DNA of 64,000 nucleotides from Molanna angustata (Eukaryota > Arthropoda > Insecta > Trichoptera > Molannidae). The DNA lies in contig OY754978.1 of the NCBI GenBank assembly GCA_963576475.1, positions 9,546,299-9,610,298 on the forward strand. The letters are read 5' to 3'. Below are positions 1 to 11,494 of the stretch, piece by piece (positions within the stretch are counted from its first letter, which is position 1; the number at the start of each line of letters is the position of its first letter). The position numbers and the translations under genes are program-made. Below the pieces are notes generated by a model, which worked only from the letters and a program-made list of their open reading frames with translations, searched no databases and was not told where the DNA came from.

Positions 1-2808
1 TTAAAGATTGGATGAAAGTTGGAGTATCTACTAAGTTATGGTAGGGGATGGAATAAACAGGAAGTATTTCAGATTTGAGTAGAATTTGTGAGTACATTTC
101 CATAAATTTAAGGCTATTGATTAGTGGAGTTGGTTTTTGATTCTTCCAAAAAGTGTTTTTATTTACAAAGTAATGTTTCAAATGATTGATTTTGTTAACT
201 AAAGGGTGAAATTTTATACTATAGCATTTTCCGAAGAAGTTGTCTGATAGGTATTGTTTTCTCAATTCAATAGGAGGATCTGCGGCCTCTACTTGGAGGG
301 CGTTCACCGGTGAAGACTTCATAGCTCCCAAAACAATTCTCAAACTCTCATATTGGATTTTGTCAAGGATTTGGGAATTCTTTTTTGATAAAGGGCTTAA
401 AAGGAATAAACCGTAGTCGATTTGACTGCGAATATAGGATGTGTACATTATTCTGAGAATAGATGGATGACCACCCCACCAAGTGCGCGTTACTGCTCGC
501 ATAGCATTTAAACCGGACTGACATTTATTAGCAGTGTGGATAACTTGAGAATTCCAAGAGAGTCTGGAATCCATGATAATACCGAGGAATTTAATTTCAG
601 TTGTAGCTGGTAAGGCAGTATTATTTATGATGATTTTAATAGCTGGGATTGAACGTTTTTTGGTAAAGATGATTGATTTACATTTACTTAGACTAAGATT
701 CATTCCAATGTCTGATAACCGCGAAGCTATTATTTTTAAATTGTCGTTAAGCAACATCTCCATTTGTTGTAAGTTTTTACCTGATACATATACGAAAAAA
801 TCATCCGCATAATTTAATAACTGTATCGGAGAATATATAAGATGAAAAATTTCAAGGATGTAAATATTAAAGAGTATTGGGCTTAAAACTGACCCCTGAG
901 GCAATCCTTTACCAACGATTCTTTCTTGTAAGTGGATACCTTGGATATCTAAAATAATTTTTCTATTAACAAGAAGGTTGATTATAAATGACGTTAACTT
1001 AGTTGGGATCCCTATGCGAGTGAGTTTGGTTTTAAGAATTGGAAAGTGTACATTATCAAATGCACTAGAGATGTCCAAACTCGCTCCTACGACATGTTCC
1101 TGTCTGGAAAAAGCTAACAGAATGTCTGTTACTAAGTTAGATACACTTTCGAGGGTAGATTTTTTTTTCTGAATCCAAACATGTTATGAGGAAAGGTTTT
1201 TTTATTTTCAACGAACCAATCGATTCTTCTTTTGATCAGATGTTCGGTTAATTTTAGAAGAGTTGAGGCAAGAGCAATTGGTCTGTAATTTTCTCCCGAA
1301 TTTGGGTCTTTCTTTGGTTTTAGAATTGGAATAATTAGTTGGGACTTCCATGTATCAGGGACAGTGCCAGAATCAAACATTATGTTTATTAATTTGGTGA
1401 AGTATTCTAGCATACTGTCGCTAGTATTTGCTAAGATGACATATGGGATTCCATCGATTCCTGGGGCGGTATTTTTGACGATTTCGAGGATGGCTTTGAG
1501 TTCGTTAGTTTGGAATGGAGCATCTAACCAGTTGTTATTAGGTGGGAAGGAATATTCTGTGAGAAGTTCGTCAGCATTTGCAGCAAATGGAGGAGCGAGT
1601 TTGTTCAAAAAGTCATCTGACCATAGCTTCGGGCACGATTTTAGAGGCGATAATTTGAATGATCCGCGGAATTTTTTAATGTTATTCCAAACGGTAGATA
1701 TTGGTGTTTGAGGAGAAAGCGATGTGCAGAAGTCTATCCATCCTTTTCGCTTTTTGTTTCTCAGAAATCTCTTTACTTTGGCTTGAATATTTTTAAAAAT
1801 CAAATAATTTTCCAATGTCATATTTTTTCTATACACCTTAAGCGCTTCTTTTCTAAGAATTGTTTGATCTTCGCATTCCGAATCCCACCAAGGTGGAGGG
1901 GGAGGATATTTTTTGGTTTTATTAATTTTCTTAGGGATGAAATTTTCCGCTTTTTCTATTGTTTCTATGAAATTATCGTAACAATCTAGTAAATTTTCTT
2001 TAGAGGGTATAATTAGTCGTGAATTGGTTGGGTCATCCGTGAAATTAACAAATCCAGACCAATTGGCTTTTTCAAAATTACAAATGTTTTTACTAAATCT
2101 CTTTTTTCTTATTTGTGGTGCATTGCTGTAGGAAGAAGGATTGCGTACTAGTTTGCAGGACGGATGAGAGTAGAGAACACAGATCGGAAAGTGGTCACTG
2201 TTGAATGGATCGGGTTGAATATTCCAATCCAGGTAAGGGGCTAATTCTGGGCTACAAATTGTTAAATCTACGGCACTTGGTCGTTGATTTGGTACGGGGA
2301 CGCGCGTAGGAGATCCATCATTAATAACACATAAACTCAGCTCATTTAATAGATCTACTATTATTCTGCCTAATCTTGTACATGTAGATGAACCCCATAT
2401 GCTATGATGGGCATTGAAATCCCCAAGTATTACAAATGGTGAAGGTAAACGATTGAATACTGACTTCAATATTGATTTTGTGGGTTGAAAATTAGGGGAA
2501 ATGTATATTGATACGAAAGTTGTGCCATTTATTTCGGCAGCGACTAACTGGAAAGGGCAGTTGATTGTTTTTGGGTGTACCTGATTGAAATATAATGAAT
2601 CTTTTATTAATAATGCACAACCTCCACGACCGTCCAGTCTATTGTCAGTAAGGCATCGGTAACCGTGTATTTTAAATAGCTTATCATCTCTAAGCCAAGT
2701 TTCGGACAATGCAGCTACGTCTATCTGATTTCCAGATAGAAGATTTAATATTGAGTCTTTATTAGGAGCAGCACTCCTACAGTTCCATTGAAGAATGTTT
2801 AAAGCCAT
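1..2808 (-). pseudogene. LINE ORF2 (endonuclease + reverse transcriptase), Jockey/I type, one frameshift, runs off window
   Basis: ORF2 of a non-LTR retrotransposon, the enzyme that nicks target DNA and reverse-transcribes the element RNA. The N-terminus (ILQWNCRS, LSETWL, GDFNAHHSIWG, SDHFPI) is an APE-type endonuclease with its Asn, Glu, Asp and His positions in place. The reverse transcriptase follows (APGIDGIPY, ENYRPIALAS, FGFRK). The open frame breaks at 1132, but protein similarity resumes in another frame just past a run of nine T (1160-1168) and carries on with SAFDNVHFP, GLPQGSVLSPILFNIY and the catalytic YADD box (bases 800-811), then a thumb-like region to base 1. A single-base slip in the T run is the simplest explanation. 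The start is the ATG 45 bp after the ORF1 stop. The clade (Jockey versus I) cannot be fixed without the rest of the C-terminus. Confidence 0.93.
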
Positions 2809-2853
2809 TTTAGAGTATGATAAAATATAGATTTGATACGTATGCTATGCAAC

Positions 2854-4320
2854 CTACGGCAGAGGAACCGAAGGTGCATCTGTATTGGAATGTGTTGGTT
2901 CAGTAATGTTATTATCTTCGTTAGTAATTAATGTAGCGTTTTTTAATGTATTTTTTATTATTTCATCGTTGGACGGTATGGAAACATAGTTTCCAGTAGT
3001 GAGTAGTTCGTTTAACATGTTATATATACAGTTAAGGATAATTTCTTTGCGGTTGTTCATGGGGTCATAGTTGCTTGTATTGTTAGGAAGGGCACAACCA
3101 TTATTTGGAGAAGGGTAGTTTCCATTTGGGGCTATCAGTATGGAGTCTAAGTGTTTTTTTTCGTTTATTGATAAAGCGTTAGTTTTTGAATGGGGCGTCT
3201 TACTTATATGAGATATTTGTCTCCATTTTAGCCTAGAGTGGGTTTGGTTTTCAGCACTAGGAATAATTTTTGTTTTTTCTGAATATGTGATTTTCGCCGG
3301 TGGGAACATACTTGATGCCTCAATATAAGATACTGAATTTTCCGCCATCACTTTTTTTATATTTTTTTGGCGCGTCAACTCCGGGCAGTTTATATCCAGG
3401 GCTGAATGATTACCCGTACAGTTAGCGCAAATTAAGTTTTCAATATTTTCTGTGCAAGTCTCACCGAGATGCTGGGAACGACATTTATAACATCTAGCAA
3501 TACTAGATTTGCAATTGATTTTTGTGTGTCCAAATCTCAGGCACTTATGGCATTGTATCGTTGGAAAGATATATGTGTCTACGGGAAGACGATTATAAAA
3601 TAGATACACATGAGAAGGGAGTCTCTGTCCCTCAAACGTTACTACAACTGTCTGCGATGGTTTCCATGTTGGAGTTTCGGCCCTACGGTCTCTGTAATTC
3701 AGTCTACGGATTTTCAAAGCCTTTCCAAATCCTGGGGGAACCTCCAAGTTTTGGATGATTTCATCGTCCGAAAATGATGTAGGAATATCCTTTACCACTC
3801 CCAGACGAGTCACATGAAACGATGGAATAAATGTTACGTAATTTTTTTCTTCTAAAATTTTGTTATTCAAAATAGAATTCGCGGTCAAATAATTGTTGAA
3901 TTCTATGGATATTAAACGTTTTCCTAGAGGTTTTATTTTTTTTATATCAGTGAATTTATGTTTATAAATGAATGAGCCGAAAGAAACTGCATTCATAATT
4001 TGATTTTCTCCCGATACTTTGTTTTGTATATGAACGATATACGGCGGCAAAGAACATTCGTTGTATCGGTATAAAGGTATGTTAACACGCGTTTCTATTG
4101 TTGTGTCGTTCGGTTTGAAACGTTTTGTTGATAGAATCGTGTTAGTATCTCTATCGGTTTGCGGTAGTGTGGACTGGGCTTTAGTTTTACCTGATGTTGA
4201 AACGAATAACTGCTTATTAATAACATTGTTGTCAGGTGCGGGAGGGGGCCTACCGCCCCCTTCATCTTCCTCCCCCCGTTCGTTCATCGCTACATACGGT
4301 TGGTGTCGCTGTCGCTTCAC
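2854..4320 (-). CDS. LINE ORF1, Gag-like RNA-binding protein with CCHC zinc knuckles
   Basis: An intact 488-residue ORF directly upstream of the ORF2 endonuclease/RT and in the same orientation, so it is ORF1 of the same LINE. Around residues 255-315 there are three cysteine/histidine clusters: CHKCLRFGHTKINC fits CX2CX4HX4C exactly, CYKCRSQHLGETC is a close variant, and CANCTGNHSALDINC is a looser third. Such knuckles bind element RNA in the ribonucleoprotein particle. The preceding part contains a region typical of Jockey-type Gag proteins (VPPGFGKALKIRRLNYRDR). The C-terminal third is Asn/Ser/Thr rich and low complexity. No internal stop is present, so this insertion looks young. The element 5' end must lie a little above 4320 and is not resolved. 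Confidence 0.9.
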   Translation of the reverse strand: MKRQRHQPYVAMNERGEEDEGGGRPPPAPDNNVINKQLFVSTSGKTKAQSTLPQTDRDTNTILSTKRFKPNDTTIETRVNIPLYRYNECSLPPYIVHIQNKVSGENQIMNAVSFGSFIYKHKFTDIKKIKPLGKRLISIEFNNYLTANSILNNKILEEKNYVTFIPSFHVTRLGVVKDIPTSFSDDEIIQNLEVPPGFGKALKIRRLNYRDRRAETPTWKPSQTVVVTFEGQRLPSHVYLFYNRLPVDTYIFPTIQCHKCLRFGHTKINCKSSIARCYKCRSQHLGETCTENIENLICANCTGNHSALDINCPELTRQKNIKKVMAENSVSYIEASSMFPPAKITYSEKTKIIPSAENQTHSRLKWRQISHISKTPHSKTNALSINEKKHLDSILIAPNGNYPSPNNGCALPNNTSNYDPMNNRKEIILNCIYNMLNELLTTGNYVSIPSNDEIIKNTLKNATLITNEDNNITEPTHSNTDAPSVPLP

Positions 4321-4546
4321 CGCTAATAAGAATTAAACTCCTACCTACGTACAAAGCAAAAAATAAATCAAATAAAATGGAACGAACTCACCGGTATCGT
4401 TGTAGAAAAAAAAACACAAAATAACTTTATTAAATTAACTAAATTGAAACAAAAACTAAAAACACATTATTCACAATGTAACTGTTAACAAAAATAAATG
4501 ATATTTAGATAGTAAACTCCACTATAAATCACTCGTTTTGATTTAA

Positions 4547-5081
4547 TTGACCGGAGAAAAAGTAACGCGTCTGTCACTCAAAAATCCAAAATGGCCTCCC
4601 AAGCCAAAATTGACTCCAAAAAAGTTACTTGTGAGCGTTTGGTGGACTAGTGCTGGTGTCGTTCACTACAGCTTTCTTAAATCTGGCCAGACGATTACGG
4701 CAGATGTCTATTGTCAGCAACTGCAAACCATGATGGAAAAGCTAGCTGCTAAACAACTGAGGCTGGTTAATCGCTCTATGCCACTGCTGCTTCATGATAA
4801 CGCTAAACCACACACTGCACAACAGACGGCTACCAAATTAGAGGAGCTTCAATTGGAATGTGTAAGACATCCACCGTACTCTCCGGACCTTGCCCCAACA
4901 GATTACCATTTTTTACGAAATTTGGATAACTTCTTGCAAGGCAAAAAATTCAACTCCGATGGGGCAGTCCAAACCGCCTTCAAAGATTTTATTGATTCCC
5001 GTCCGCATGGTTTTTTTTAGTAAAGAGATCGATGAAATACCCATGAGATGGCAAAAGTGCATAGATAGCAATGGTATATAG
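4547..5081 (+). pseudogene. mariner (Tc1/mariner) transposase fragment, 5'-truncated, frameshifted near C-terminus
   Basis: C-terminal half of a mariner transposase, a DDE/D cut-and-paste enzyme. LTPKKLLVSVWW is the usual central mariner motif. The second and third catalytic acidic residues are in HDNAKPHTA and in SPDLAPTDYHFL, and exactly 34 residues lie between them, the DD34D signature of mariner. The region of the first catalytic Asp is not recognisable and the N-terminal HTH domains are missing, so the copy is 5'-truncated. The frame breaks at a run of eight T (about 5011-5018). The characteristic mariner terminus, IPMRWQKCIDSNG, follows in the next frame and stops at 5081. No confident terminal inverted repeats were seen. 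Dead copy. Confidence 0.93.
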
Positions 5082-5719
5082 TTTGATTAAATAAATATAT
5101 TATATTTAAAAAAAATCGACTTTATGTTCCTCCCATACAAAACGCCAATTTCATATGTAAGGACCTAATATTAAACTCATTACATACATAAATATGAAAA
5201 TATCATTGTGTACACTTATTAATTTATTCGTCGCTTGTTATGTACAATTTTGTCATATATGATTTATCGTCCGACTAATAATAATAAATCTATAAATAGC
5301 ATCGCAAGTGTATTTTGGACATAACCATATAATAGTCTAGGTATTAGATATATAATATGATTTAACATTGTGACATGGCTAGGCTACTTTTAGACACATT
5401 ATTAAAAATGAATAAAAACTTTGTTCCATTCATACTAAGCATATTTATTTTTACATTATAAAAACATAATATAATTTACATACACTACATGAGTAAGTAT
5501 TTACTCGTAAATATTGAATAATAACAGATGTGTGTAATAGTAGAAATTAGATAATACGCGTAAGATAGATACTATTTTTATTACACGCTCCATCAATTCT
5601 AAACAAAAAATAAGTAAAATAGGATCGGCAAATAAGAAGAGGTCTGAGACAATTGAAGGACGCTGAAGGAAAAAGTAAATATGATTTCTTTGAAAGAAAT
5701 GGAATGACCTCCCGAAAGA
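5082..5719. other. AT-rich stretch, no feature recognised
   Basis: Very AT-rich sequence between the mariner remnant and a SINE. I see no coding frame longer than chance, no inverted ends and no tandem structure. The first 60 bases may hold the mariner 3' terminal region. Confidence 0.4.
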
Positions 5720-5928
5720 GGGGATATGACAGTTCAGTTGCTTAGGTATCCAAATGCGGATCTAAGGGCCCCGGGTTCGATTCCCAGCAGAGACACAATT
5801 TTTTAATTGTGTTTCCAGTCTGTATCCGTGAAAATTTAAAATCTCGTGTCCCCATAATGTGGCAACTTGTTATTGGGTGCGTGTAAAATTAATATTTCAC
5901 ATAATTCCTGTGAATTTCCCGAAAATCA
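5720..5928 (+). repeat. tRNA-derived SINE, degenerate copy
   Basis: Same family as the SINEs near 26.5, 42.8, 43.6, 43.9, 47.9 and 50.1 kb. A decayed A box (CAGTTGCTTAGG) and a good B box (GGGTTCGATTCC near 5773) of a pol III promoter are followed by the family body (GTGTTTCCAGTCTG, TGTGGCAACTTGTTATTGGG) and a divergent 3' end. Confidence 0.8.
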
Positions 5929-5941
5929 AAACAAAACGAAA

Positions 5942-6480
5942 GGGTTGTGGCCAACGCTATAATTCTTACTACCGAGTTACTCCACAAAGTATTCAAATTT
6001 TGTAAAATTTTTCAACATTTTTACGAAATGTTTTTTTTATTTAAATATTTTATTGCGAATACTTGATATTTCTTCAATGCCATTTTATGAAAGTGATGTG
6101 CCTTTTTACCTATTTGATAATAAAAATTTCATATTCTAAGTTTCCTGAGCTTGGGGTCACTTTAAAATATTTGACGTTTAAAAAATTGAGAAGCACTATT
6201 CAGATATCCTTCAAAATTTAATGGGGTCTAAGCGAGTATAAGATATATGTACATATTTGCTAAATTTGAAAATAATCGAATGAGTACTTTAGTTTATAAT
6301 TGATAAAGTAAAATAAACACGCCGTACAAAGCACATGGCACACAGATACATTGTGATGAAACTTTCAGAATACAATCTCAGCCTGACACTAGTTGACAAT
6401 CTGCAATAAAAATTAGCCTTAAAAATTGCGAAAGCATAACTCCCTACTATATCCCTTGGGGTTAGTGAGGAGTAAAAACA
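5942..6480 (+). repeat. Dispersed ~500-bp repeat, copy 1
   Basis: This block is repeated in the same orientation at about 9945-10455, sharing landmarks such as GAAAGTGATGTGCCTTTTTA, CCTGAGCTTGGGGTCAC and the end TTAGTGAGGAGTAAAAAC. It has no coding potential. A non-autonomous transposon or LINE 3' UTR are both possible. Confidence 0.8.
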
Positions 6481-7079
6481 AATAAAAAAAGTTATAATGA
6501 TGTCTAATCATTACTGAGACAATACCGTTTGACCCCGAAAATATATAATATTTCCGACAGAATCCGATGCAGTAATGTACAAATGTATTCGAGGGAAAAC
6601 TGTAAAAATAATATATGTAAATATGTTTTGATAATGTAAGTAACTGTATTATATATTGTAACAACTGTATTATGTATCACTTTTATTCTTTATCAAATAA
6701 ATAAATAAATAAATAATTTTATCAATGTCGGTTTCCTCTAGACTTGAGACTGGCCGAGTTCATTTTGAGTCTTTCGCCTTTTTTCATCCCCTACTGCCCC
6801 GCAAGAAAAAGATTTTCCATACGGAAGACAATACCTTGTAGGTTACACTAAAATTGTGTTTCTCGAAGGAAGACAAAAGTTAAAGTATAATTAAAATGCT
6901 TTGCGAAAATTCTTAAGCTTTGTCAATTTTAAATTATCGATTCCCCTTGAACAAATAAATTATAATTCTTTAATGTGTACACTTAATTTAAAAACACTAT
7001 AAAATCAGTGATTTGATGATTTTATATAAGATTTTAAATGGCTGGTTGTACGTCCTTTATTTAACGTGTCTCATTTCAT

Positions 7080-7220
7080 TTAATGTTCCGATTACCCGTA
7101 CACGACAAACACAGCCATCACTATTTTTTATCATAAAATCTAGTAATAATTATTATATTCTCTCGCCTATTCTGAGACCATATAGACTTGGTAATGAGTT
7201 TGGCTCTGTTGATGTCTTTT
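7080..7220 (+). repeat. Short dispersed repeat, copy 1
   Basis: About 140 bp (ATGTTCCGAT, CGACAAACACAG, CATAGACTTGGTAATGAGTT with small differences) recurs at 40213-40355. It lies just upstream of the AT microsatellite. Nature unknown. Confidence 0.7.
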
Positions 7221-7236
7221 GCTCTTCAATATATGA

Positions 7237-7553
<317 letters not shown>

Positions 7554-8140
7554 TTGTACAACACTCGCTCACAGGACATACAATAGATTTTGACCATTCA
7601 AAAATAATAGCAAGTTTAAACAGTGAACCTCTCAGAATTTACAGGGAAGCTATAGAAATATATAAGAGAAGGGATATAATGAACAATCGGGACGACGGAG
7701 TTCGTTTGCCTAGTACCTGGAAGAACATTTTATATGACAAACAATACAATAATAATATTAATAATACCATAGCGAAAATAACCCCAAAACACAACAATAA
7801 TAATATTAATGTCACAACTAAAATTAACAATAAATCACAACACAAAAATAATGATAAAATATTATTACCAACGAACACGACAGCAGGTGGGCGTGTCACA
7901 AGGAGCCAATCACGTCGCGCTAACAATATTTGACATAAGCGGCCATCTTGTACGCTACGAGTCACTTGACGGTGAGCTTTCAGTGTGAGTAGACGTGTGT
8001 CGCGCGCGTGCTTTTCGTTAAGTCCTTGAAAATGCCTGGTGATATTCAGGCGAAACGTCGGAAGACAAATGGTCTTAGTCAAGACCTACTGACACGGGAA
8101 AACCGAGATAAAAATATTATAACATATTTCACCCGTGAAA
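7554..8140 (+). pseudogene. Penelope-like element C-terminus and 3' non-coding region
   Basis: The plus-strand frame HSLTGHTIDFDHS, then SEPLRIYREAIEIYKRR and GVRLPSTWKNIL matches the end of Penelope-like proteins (linker after GIY-YIG, the REAIEI motif, terminal tryptophan region). It is followed by a low-complexity Asn-rich tail to a stop at about 7933. The 3' non-coding region includes GGCGAAACGTCGG near 8050, a motif common in Penelope terminal regions and hammerhead ribozymes. The reverse transcriptase domain is missing, so this is a 5'-truncated, inactive copy. (TA)n begins right after the 3' end. Confidence 0.85.
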
Positions 8141-8151
8141 ACATCAAATAT

Positions 8152-8338
<187 letters not shown>

Positions 8339-8937
8339 TTAAAGATTGTATAAATTCTGGGTTCTTCTTCTTTTTTTCCTTTAATTTTGTTTTTGTTTAA
8401 TCTTCTGCTTGTTTTACATTAATTTTATTTTTATTGTACTTCACTACCTATATATTTTGTAAATTTATATATATATTTTTGTTTTGGTTGTTTCGTTGAA
8501 ATCTAATGGCGTTTAACGACACGATTTAGAACAATTTTATGAAATCAAAGTATTTTCACTATACTATTACCGATACTTTTGTTGAAACAACCACCGTCTA
8601 AACAAGAAACCAAAAACTACAACAAAAATCGTAAAGGTTTTAAATGAATAAAAAAATACCATATAAAGTGGCTTGTCTTTTTACAGAGCGCTGATCAGTA
8701 TAGATGGTTATTCATATTTAATCTAAGATATAAATATTGATGATTCTTGTACACAGTTATAGTAGGATGACTAAATATGTAATATACACATAATATGTTA
8801 TTTGTGTCAGATTTCGCTACATGGGATTATTAAGATCTTACACATGTCTCAAAAATAGAATTGTCACAACGACAAATATCAAATTGATACGAATCAGTTA
8901 GTCACTAAAATAATTAACAATATTATATGGCAACAAC

Positions 8938-9503
8938 CAATGATACTCAACCTTTTTTGTCTTCGGGCCACATGCATATATTTGTAAAGCTACGCGGGCC
9001 GCAACACTATACTGAACAATTTGAGATTTTAAAAATTATAAACTGAAACAGAATAATAATAGTACATATCGCTTATCATTATCAGCATATGGTTCCTTAA
9101 AAATTACAATAGTGAAAAAAGTAAAAGTCAAAAGTAACAAGCGTTTATTTCAAAATAATTAGTGTGATTTGGAGATAAATTTTCAACAATTTTAGAAAAT
9201 CGGGTTTATAATTGCTGCATGCTACCCTCAATACCTCATCATGGTGAGAATCAGTAAGTCGATTCCTGTATACGTTTTTTGCATATTTCATTTTGGAATA
9301 TGATGATTCACAAATATATGTTGATGCAATGTGAGGAGCAGGAAAGCACAATTTTTTAGTCTTGTAATTAGTATTTTTCTTAAAAAATAGCTTTCAGATT
9401 AGAATCATTCTAATATCAAGATATACGAAATATAGAATGCCAGATTTTGTAAACCATATCCCTGATAATAAATGTGTTAAGGGCCGCAGGTTGAGTATGG
9501 TTG
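8938..9503 (-). mobile_element. hAT transposon remnant with transposase C-terminus
   Basis: The left end (CAATGATACTCAACC, then CGGGCC) and right end (GGGCCGCAGGTTGAGTATGG) are imperfect inverted repeats of the kind seen in Charlie-like hAT elements. The minus-strand ORF at 9145-9351 carries IASTYICESSYSKMKY and NRLTDSHHDEVLRVACS, the C-terminal hAT dimerisation region as found in ZBED5/GTF2IRD2-type transposases. It is internally deleted: the catalytic RNase H-like core is missing. No matching 8-bp target duplication is visible, so the copy is old. Confidence 0.82.
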
Positions 9504-9944
9504 GTTTAAACCATACAACTAGGGCTGAGCTGTTGTTATATTATTGATAACTGAAAAAAATATAATAAAACTAATCGTGAATTTTGTTGAAACTGGGCAA
9601 CGCCGAGTATGTGAGATCAATAACACGAAGAGAAATGTATTAATTTATTGGAATAAATAAAAAAAAAACTATTTTTGTTTGAAAACATAATAAAAAATAC
9701 AAGTTTGTTGGAATACACAAAAGAAACATGATCCTTCCGAGAATGGCTTTCTTTAACTACTTCCGCCACAATAATAAAATAATATACATACATATTTAGT
9801 ACCCGGCATGCGTTGCACTTGCAATACCACTCAAAAAAGAAAATATTTTGTTGATATGCGTTGTCTGTTTATCCCATGTTTAACACGCCACCCGCGAGTA
9901 ATCGTTGAATACATTCCAAGTACATCATATTTAAAAACGACTGG

Positions 9945-10455
9945 GTTGTGGCTAACGCTAAACTCTTCACTAAAAAGTCATTCTATAAAGTATTCAAATT
10001 TTGTATGTAAGGAAAATATTCAGCATTTTCATGAAATGCGTTTGTTAATTTTTTTTAATTTTAATATTTTATTATGAAAACTTGATGATTCTTCAATGCC
10101 ATTTATGAAAGTGATGTGCCTTTTTACCAACCAATTTGAAAATAAAAAATTCATATATTAAGTTTCCTGAGCTTGGGGTCACCTTGAAATATTTGATAGT
10201 TAAAAAAAATTGAAAAGCACTATATCCTTCAAAATCTAATGGGGTCTATGCGAGTATTAGATATACATATTTGCAAAATTAGAAAATAATCGAATGAGTA
10301 CTTTGGTCTATAATCGATAAAGTAAAATAAACACACCGTACATAGCACACACACACAGATGTGATGATACTTTCAGAATACAATCTCAGCATGATACTAG
10401 TTGATAATCTATATCCCACTATATCCCCTTGGATTAGTGAGGAGTAAAAACTTTA
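9945..10455 (+). repeat. Dispersed ~500-bp repeat, copy 2
   Basis: Second copy of the block at 5942-6480, with many substitutions and small indels. It ends at the same GTGAGGAGTAAAAAC. Confidence 0.8.
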
Positions 10456-11064
10456 TAAGGTGTCAAATAAAAGTATAGAAACCTTCCCGGGTGTACACTA
10501 ATCAAATCACCAATGTGTCATTGCAATCGGATGAATGGTTTAGGAGGGCATACCGAGCATACAAAACTAAAAAGTTACATAAAAACATTATTTTTTATAT
10601 GTATAGATATATTTTAAAGACAACTTATACAAAATTATTTTGATATGTTATATTTTATACTCAGATAGGTAATAATAATATATCTTCGAGATAAATTTCT
10701 AGAAAACAACAAATAGGAATATAATTTTATACAAGACAAAAACAAAAGTTATTTATATACTAGGCCAAAAAGGGTCGTGTTACGAGTATATTTTCGCAGT
10801 TTAACCAATATTATTTTTCTTAGCTAAATATGTATATTGAATAACGGGAAATCATTTGTAGCAGAAATGAGTTTAGAGTCAGAATTAAAGTTACATTTGT
10901 ACAGTGTACAAATGTATCTTTAAATGAGACATTTTGTACAGTGGGCCCGTGCTAAATTTATACTTATACTTGTCACAGTATAAGGATACCACAACGATTA
11001 ACAACCATTGGATAATATGAATCATGAGATGTGTCGTATTTCGGAGATAACCCCTTCAAAATAT
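10456..11064. other. AT-rich stretch, no gene seen
   Basis: About 100 bp at its start (ACCTTCCCGGGTGTACACTAATCAAATCACC) recurs diverged at 25370-25450. Otherwise no recognisable feature. Confidence 0.4.
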
Positions 11065-11391
11065 TACCCCGTATTCAGTAACTATTGTAACTAAATTACG
11101 AACGTTCTAAAATTATAGATTTTAGATTTACGGTCTTATTTCAGCGTTATAAAATATAAACTTGGACTAAATGGAATAGGAACGTACCTATTTTGGCCTG
11201 AACGTTCTTAAAAGTTACTGTATCAGACGTATTATGAATAATTATTCATAACGTTCCGGCCAATATAGGTACGTTCCTATTCCATTTAGTCCAAGTTTAT
11301 ATTTTATAACGCTGAAATAAGAGCGTAAATCTAAAATCTACAATTTTAGTATGTTCCTATTTTAGTAACAATAGTTACTGAATACGGGGTA
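11065..11391. mobile_element. Foldback MITE with ~150-bp inverted arms
   Basis: The left arm starts TACCCCGTATTCAGTAACTA and the right arm ends TAGTTACTGAATACGGGGTA. The arms stay complementary almost to the centre (for example ACTAAATGGAATAGGAACGT versus its complement), so the element is close to a full palindrome. The flanks fit a TA target duplication, suggesting mobilisation by a Tc1/mariner-type transposase. Inference only. Confidence 0.85.
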
Positions 11392-11494
11392 TTGAATACT
11401 GCCTTTTTAACTACGCATTTAGCCCTTAACTATAGCTTGGAAAGCTACAAGCCAAAAATCAGAATACATAGTACGGATTTTTGGTTCTGGATAT

